DNA from: Sitta carolinensis
Taxonomy: Eukaryota > Chordata > Aves > Passeriformes > Sittidae
Direction of reading: 5' to 3'
Length of the DNA: 64,000 bases
NCBI GenBank assembly: GCA_032173965.1
Contig: CM063299.1
Span: forward strand, 3,221,501-3,285,500
Both the position numbers and the translations under genes were made by a program. The notes under the pieces were generated by a model. It searched no databases. It saw only the letters and a list, made by a program, of their open reading frames with translations, and was not told the origin of the DNA. Below are positions 58,586-64,000 of this stretch, in pieces (position 1 is the stretch's first letter; the number at the start of each line of letters is the position of its first letter).

Positions 58586-58812
58586 GAACTGCTCTTTCTG
58601 TACATATATTATGATCATTAAGGAGCCTGACTGCCCTGTTTTTGTTGCAGGATGTGGGAAATGCAAAGCAAATTGTGCAAACTACTCTCTGTTTATTGGA
58701 TATATTTCTCTGTATCTCTTTGAGTAATGGTGTAGTTCGGTATCCCGAGATGACAAATGATGTATTTAAGCTCATTTTCCCATGCTGCCCCATAAATGTT
58801 ATTAACTCAAAC
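58586..58812. promoter_or_regulatory. Candidate conserved non-coding element
   Basis: Contains CATATATTATGATCATTAAG, GGGAAATGCAAAGCAAATTG, GTTTATTGGATATATTTCTC, GAGATGACAAATGATGTATT and CCCATAAATGTTATTAACTC. AT-rich, unique, stop-dense; ends abruptly against ordinary G-rich DNA at about 58830. Confidence 0.38.
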
Positions 58813-60589
58813 ATTTAAATGCAGGAAGATGGAAAGGCTGTGGGGTTTTGGCAGTGCTGCAGGAAGCCCCTGTCACGGGGTGTGCCTGGGATGTTTCTCA
58901 GTGCTGTGGGTGGGGTTGGCAGTCTCATCCTGGGGGAAGGGGGTCCCAGCTCTCAGCAAGGCACAGCTGAGCAGGGCTGGCTGCTGGAGTCACCCCAAGC
59001 CAGCTGCAGGGCTGGCACTCCCCCCAGAGCATCCTCACACCCCCACGGTTTGGGCTGAGCAGCAGAACTGGGGCAGGACAGAGGACAGAGCCCTGCAGGC
59101 TGTTTGAAAGCACACCTTTCACTCTGCAAACAGATTACTGCTTCAATCACATCTGACAGGCTCCGGAGGAACTGCTGCGGGAGCAGAGCCCGAGTTTGGA
59201 GGCACGAGTGACTGTGTCCACCTGACAATCAGGGGGCTCCTCCCACCCACACAAGTGGCTCACCAGTGTTCTGTACTGGACACCTAATTAAACAGCAAAT
59301 TAACATTAATTGGTACCCCTTCTACTGAAACAACCTCCTCATTCTGGTTCTGTATAAGGCTCACAGAAGGGTTTCCACTAATGCTCTTATCGTATAAAAA
59401 AAGAATTTTTCTGATATTGCTCTCTGCTGGGTCTACATTGATTTCTTTTTTAAAGTTGAAAATATATGATGTAGTGCTCTTGAAAAATTAGAAAAACAAA
59501 TCATCCTGCAGCCCAATATAATAGGTAATGTTTCAAATGCTAGCTAAAGCCTATGTGAAAGGAGAGAGAAATATGCATTTTTTGATTACAAAACCCAACC
59601 TTAGAAATTGGTTTCACTTCTCTGAGCCCCTGGACTGGAGGGCACAGCTTTTCTGGCACCCTCACAACTTAACAAAGTCATCTACACTCCCAGAAAAACC
59701 TCAAAATTCACAACTGGAGTTTTAGCTGATAGAAGAGATAAGAAAGAGATACTGATTTGCAGTTTCTTTACATAAAAATATATTCAGGGAAATATTGGGA
59801 TCTTATCACCACAGTTGGGGTCCTAAGTAGTCAATTTATTAAGAAAGTTCAATGTTACTTAAGCATTTCAGCTCCACTTAAAAAAGAAAATCTAGAAAAA
59901 AAAATAAAGTACACTGTCAAAAAGTCCACAGCAGAGCTATTCCTGTATTAATAAAACAATGGGAATAATACAGATGTCCTTGAGAGTAACTCTTTCTTAC
60001 AGAGATAAGGTAGTGATTAATGGGAAATTTGTTCTTGCCAGAGGTGGCTTTCAACAGTAAGTAAATAAATAGTATGATCCCATTCTTGCAGTCTACCTAC
60101 CATAAATATTATTAATCTGGTAATAGGAAGCTGTAATACTGCTGGCCATTCAGAGGTTAAGATTCTGAAAACACCCTTGCCCCTTAAGGTTATTTTGTTG
60201 ATGATGTCATTTACTATAATGCCACAGGGAAAAAAAATGGCATGGCAACCAATTCAATTCAGTTTTAAAATAACTCCCAGAATAGAATGCTTATTTCTGA
60301 CAGTGTCACTGCACCTGGTCAAAATCAGCTAAAGAGCTTAGCCTCAAGGAATGGAACAGCCTTTATGAAGCTGGATTTTTAACCTGAGGGAGTGCTGGAG
60401 CAAATTAATAAGGGTTATATCCAGGGGCACATGTGCTGCACAGCTGGACTTCCCCTAAGCACTCAGCTGGAAGCAGGACTTTGCCAAAAGGCACCAACCT
60501 CCTGCAGTTCTCCTTAGCCTGAAGTTACTTGCACAAGAGGATTTCCAATAGAACCTTAACCAGACACAGGGAAAAAACCCCTCTTCCAC

Positions 60590-60960
60590 ATAGACATTCC
60601 ATTGTCCCCATGGTTTATTTATGAATTCTGGATTTCATGGGCCAAATTTATTAACTAAGTTATTCTGTCAAGAAATATAAATGATGATCATTTGTTAGCT
60701 GCACCTCTTGAATAATTGTATCAAAGTGTAATAAAATTATTGAGGGGATTTATTAACCTGATGAAGTAACTCATTAAATCCTTCAAATGCATTAATGAAG
60801 GAGGAAGTGGGGGCCTTTTGGTATAATTGGAGATGGGAAATTGTGCAGCTGGGCCAACCTGATAAGAAGGATCAGATATCCCCAAACACTTTCATTTAGC
60901 TGGTAATTTGGGGCATTTCTACCACTACTCTGGATTTCAACACGATTTTTCTAACCTAGG
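60590..60960. promoter_or_regulatory. Candidate conserved non-coding element
   Basis: About 370 bases rich in TTTATTTATGAATTCTGG, CCAAATTTATTAACTAAGTT, AAATATAAATGATGATCATT, GAATAATTGTATCAAAGTGT (TCF-like ATCAAAG) and CAAATGCATTAATGAAGG. No coding potential. Confidence 0.38.
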
Positions 60961-63154
60961 TAGCTCTGCATCAGAACACAACTATTTTTTCTTGTTTTAC
61001 TACTTTCTTCTAGCAGCTTTGGACTAAATTAAGCTCTTGAGTGAGATGTGGCTGGGGTTCTCTAGGGCTGATCTGCCTGCTGTTCACTGAGGGTGGCTGC
61101 ACCAGCACAACCAGCCCAGGACAGATTTGACCCCAGGTTTGAAGAGGACCTTACTCAAAGTTGCTGTGTAAGACTTGGCTAAGGAACACAGGGGTCAAAC
61201 AAGGCTGAAGTCAAAACATCACCTGTGCTGTGCTGATTCATCTGCACAAACAGCCATCAGTGACAGCAAACCCTGCTCAGGGAATAAAAGGCTGGGTATT
61301 AGAAAGAGGGTGGGAGAGAATGGATCAGAGTGCCACGTGCACCTGAGGATCAGTGCTGGGATCACCTGCTGCATTTCCAGGCAGCTTTCAGTGAAGTAGC
61401 AGTTGCTATCTCATTTTCCATCTGCAGAGAGCATCTGGTTCAAGCCAGAGCCGACTCCAGTTACAATATTTTAAAAGCCACTGAATGGGTACACCTGCAC
61501 TGTTCCAGTGTGCAGCATTAAAGAGCTTCCAAGCACTCAGGGAGCATCACTGCTGGAGGTGCTGCTCTAACCCACTTCAGCAGGACAGGGGCTGCATGTG
61601 GCTACAGCTGCGTGGCACCTGGGCTGTGAGAAAGGAGCTCTTGAGCAGACAATTATTTCCAACATTACTCGTGGTGTGGCTGATTTATGGTGGGCTGGAA
61701 TCAGCAGCGTGAAATGAGGGTTGTTACAGAAATGTTCTTTATGATCAGGTGGTGGCACGTGAGCTTCTGCTGACTGATGACATTCACAGGGCTAGGACAT
61801 CTGAGAAACAGAAAAACTCTGCTTTCAACCCCCTGTCAGGCACTTTTTATGAGGAGATTTGAAAACATGCAATTTGTGTCTTCCTGGTAGCTCCTGTGCC
61901 CTGGGAAAACTGAAGCTGGTCTTTGTAGCTTAAATCAATTAGGAGTAGGATGTAAGATGTCTTTTTTGGTTTAGGCATGTATTTTTCATGGTTGCATTCC
62001 AGCTAAAACACTGTTGTGTCAGGGATTCTAATCATCTTTCAGCCATATATGTAAAATACATGTCTCTGAAAGAGATAATGAATGTGATATCCCTGAGGCT
62101 TGGAGACTGCTGGGATGTGAAGTGCAGCTGTAATGAAGTGAGATGTGGGTATTATTCTCAGACCTCCCACCACCACTGCCTCTGCTGCCAATGTGCAACA
62201 CAAGGTAGAGAATGGGCAAAGTCAAAATAAATTCACTGTACAACACTTTACAATAAGGTCACCTCTGGTGGAAGGCTGGTATTTAATGACCAGCAGCTTC
62301 ATTATAAATCTGTTTTCATCAGTGTCTGCTCTGCTTAAACTGTGAATCTTGGGAGAGGTGAAAAGATTGATTTAAAACAGACCTGTGGGCTGGGCAGGTG
62401 GGGAGGAGAAGGGAGCAAATGTGTCATGTGGAATCGTGACATTTCAGGTGATCTACACATCACTGCCTGTCTTTTGGCCCTCAGCCCCTGTTCTAAATAG
62501 CTATTTAAGGACTTGGATTTGACAGGCAGAGCAGGAGCCAAGACCTGCTGCAGGCTGGGCAGCATCTCCCCTTCCCAGGTGAGCTGGCTCCAAAGCAAAG
62601 ACAATATAAATGTGTCTGTTCCCTCGCTCCCTCCAGCTGCACAAGGACCCCGGCTGACACTGTTTCTTTTGCTAGGGAATGCATCAGATGGTAGGTGGAA
62701 GCTGCTCTTGTTCTCAGCCAAAAGATCACAAGAAAAAGCATTAATTTAAATTTTCAGTCATCAGTTTCATTCCCTGCTTGTGCTGAAGAACATAGCAGTT
62801 TTGGCAGGGATAGGTTAATTAAGAGGAGAAGCAAAGCGTTTGCCACCCTGGTTTCTATTTGTAGAAATGGAGTTGCACAGTTAAGCAATGTGCATTGCTT
62901 AGAAAATGTGTACCATGTTATGTTTACCTAAAATAGAACAACTGAAATATGCACTTTTTATTAGCACTTCTTAACTGTTGAATAAAATGTGACATAAAGA
63001 TAAGGGATTACAGGCACATTACAGGCATGATACATTCTGAACATGCTGCTCTCAGCTAAAGAATCCAACACTTAAATATGTCAATATTACATTATTAGTC
63101 TGCTTCTGTGTTTGCTGCTCTGAGAGAGATGAAGTGAGCATGGCTTAAATAATT

Positions 63155-63170
63155 AAAAAAAAAAAAAAAA
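63155..63170. repeat. A16 homopolymer
   Basis: Sixteen A after TAATT, followed by GGAAAGAAAA. No retroposed body is recognised upstream. Confidence 0.85.
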
Positions 63171-63399
63171 GGAAAGAAAATCTATGTAATTATTGAAGCA
63201 GTACAAAAGAGGAAAATCATAATGGTTTCCAAATGAGAATGCATCTGACAGTCCCCATTTCTTAGCTCTCTGACTCTTGTAAAATTTCGTGTAACACGCT
63301 GCTATTTTGAGAAACATTAGCTCTTGTCTCTCTTTTCCAGTCTGCTAAAGAGGCTGTATTCCTCCTAACCTTGCAGATGACAAAATGCACTCCTTCAGC

Positions 63400-63690
63400 A
63401 CAGTCTACACAGTGCTAGATCATTTCAGGCTTTTCGAGTAAATGACAGGCAACTCTATAACTGTATGATTAGGCCCATAGATTACCAGATTACAGCTATA
63501 AATCTTCACCATAGCTACCACTCACTTGGCAGAAATAGTCAAGTTTCATCATTTGTCCTCATGTAGAAAACATGCTGTGAAATGCAGCCTCAAAGGTCAC
63601 TGGGATGGCATTTCCTTTTGTGGCCCTTAATAAACTTGCAGCTAATGCAGTAATTACCAAGCCCAATTACCTCTGTGATGGCTTCAGAGA
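63400..63690. promoter_or_regulatory. Candidate conserved non-coding element
   Basis: Contains TAGATCATTTCAGGCTTTTC, CTGTATGATTAGGCCCATAG, ATTACCAGATTACAGCTATA, AGCCTCAAAGGTCACTGGGA (a nuclear-receptor half site AAGGTCA), CTTAATAAACTTGCAGCTAA and AGTAATTACCAAGCCCAATT. Motif-dense and unique. Confidence 0.4.
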
Positions 63691-64000
63691 ATTTCTTTTC
63701 CAAAGTCTGGAGAGTCAGATTCCACTCCCTTCAGTTAATAAGTAAGATAGATTCAGCTATTCCTACAGTTGTTAGACATTCCCGAAACAAGCTATTTGCA
63801 GAATGAGGGAGTAGTGCCAACAGAACCTGAGTGGGGTATTTTAGTGGCACTAAACAAGATTTGTGTAAAAAGGTGCATGGGCACCCTTATTTCAGTGCTA
63901 GCTTCATTTAAAATATGGTGTTCCTACTCCACCTCAGCTAAATCAAATAAACTGAAATGGAAAACATTGCCCAGCTTTTGATATACACATATTTCCCCTA

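Noticed and set aside
1..64000. tRNA, rRNA, snRNA, microRNA, endogenous retrovirus or CRISPR features
   Set aside because: None was recognised by eye. microRNA hairpins cannot be excluded without folding and small-RNA data.

Overview
This is vertebrate nuclear DNA, almost certainly from a bird. Protein-coding sequence is split into short exons with GT-AG introns, promoters sit in CpG islands, and an intron carries a CR1 LINE tail of the avian type (76-290). The compact introns, G+C-rich promoters and G-rich minisatellites resemble a bird microchromosome, but this is an inference. No prokaryotic gene, rRNA, tRNA or CRISPR array was found. Only two protein-coding genes can be supported, and both are incomplete in the window.

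Left end (1-10.3 kb, minus strand): the first seven coding exons of AKAP10 (D-AKAP2, the dual-specificity A-kinase anchoring protein with two RGS-like domains). All seven were placed by splice sites and reading phase and join into an uninterrupted 359-codon frame, from the start codon at 9876 to the end of the first RGS region at 357. The gene runs off the left edge. Its CpG island (about 9.6-10.3 kb) holds five YY1-type motifs, four of them about 50 bp apart, and is followed by a roughly 1 kb G-rich minisatellite of about 20 bp units (10307-11305).

Middle (14.6-25.2 kb, plus strand): the first two coding exons of a four-pass membrane protein of the LHFPL family, most like LHFPL7/TMEM211. It is transcribed away from AKAP10 out of its own CpG island. 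The exons are 9.7 kb apart, and the second ends at what looks like a GC-AG donor. I could not find the third exon in the remaining 39 kb.

Right end (25.2-64 kb): no gene could be supported. The stretch holds many AT-rich, homeodomain-motif-dense blocks that look like conserved non-coding elements, an orphan CpG island at about 29.64-30.2 kb, and simple repeats. This is the usual appearance of a long intron or a regulatory gene desert. The blocks are called by eye from composition and motif density, and no alignment was available. Many open frames of 60-300 codons exist here, but none has a recognisable domain or splice context.

The two genes do not obviously work together. AKAP10 tethers protein kinase A to membranes and mitochondria. 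LHFPL proteins are tetraspan partners of channels and receptors.
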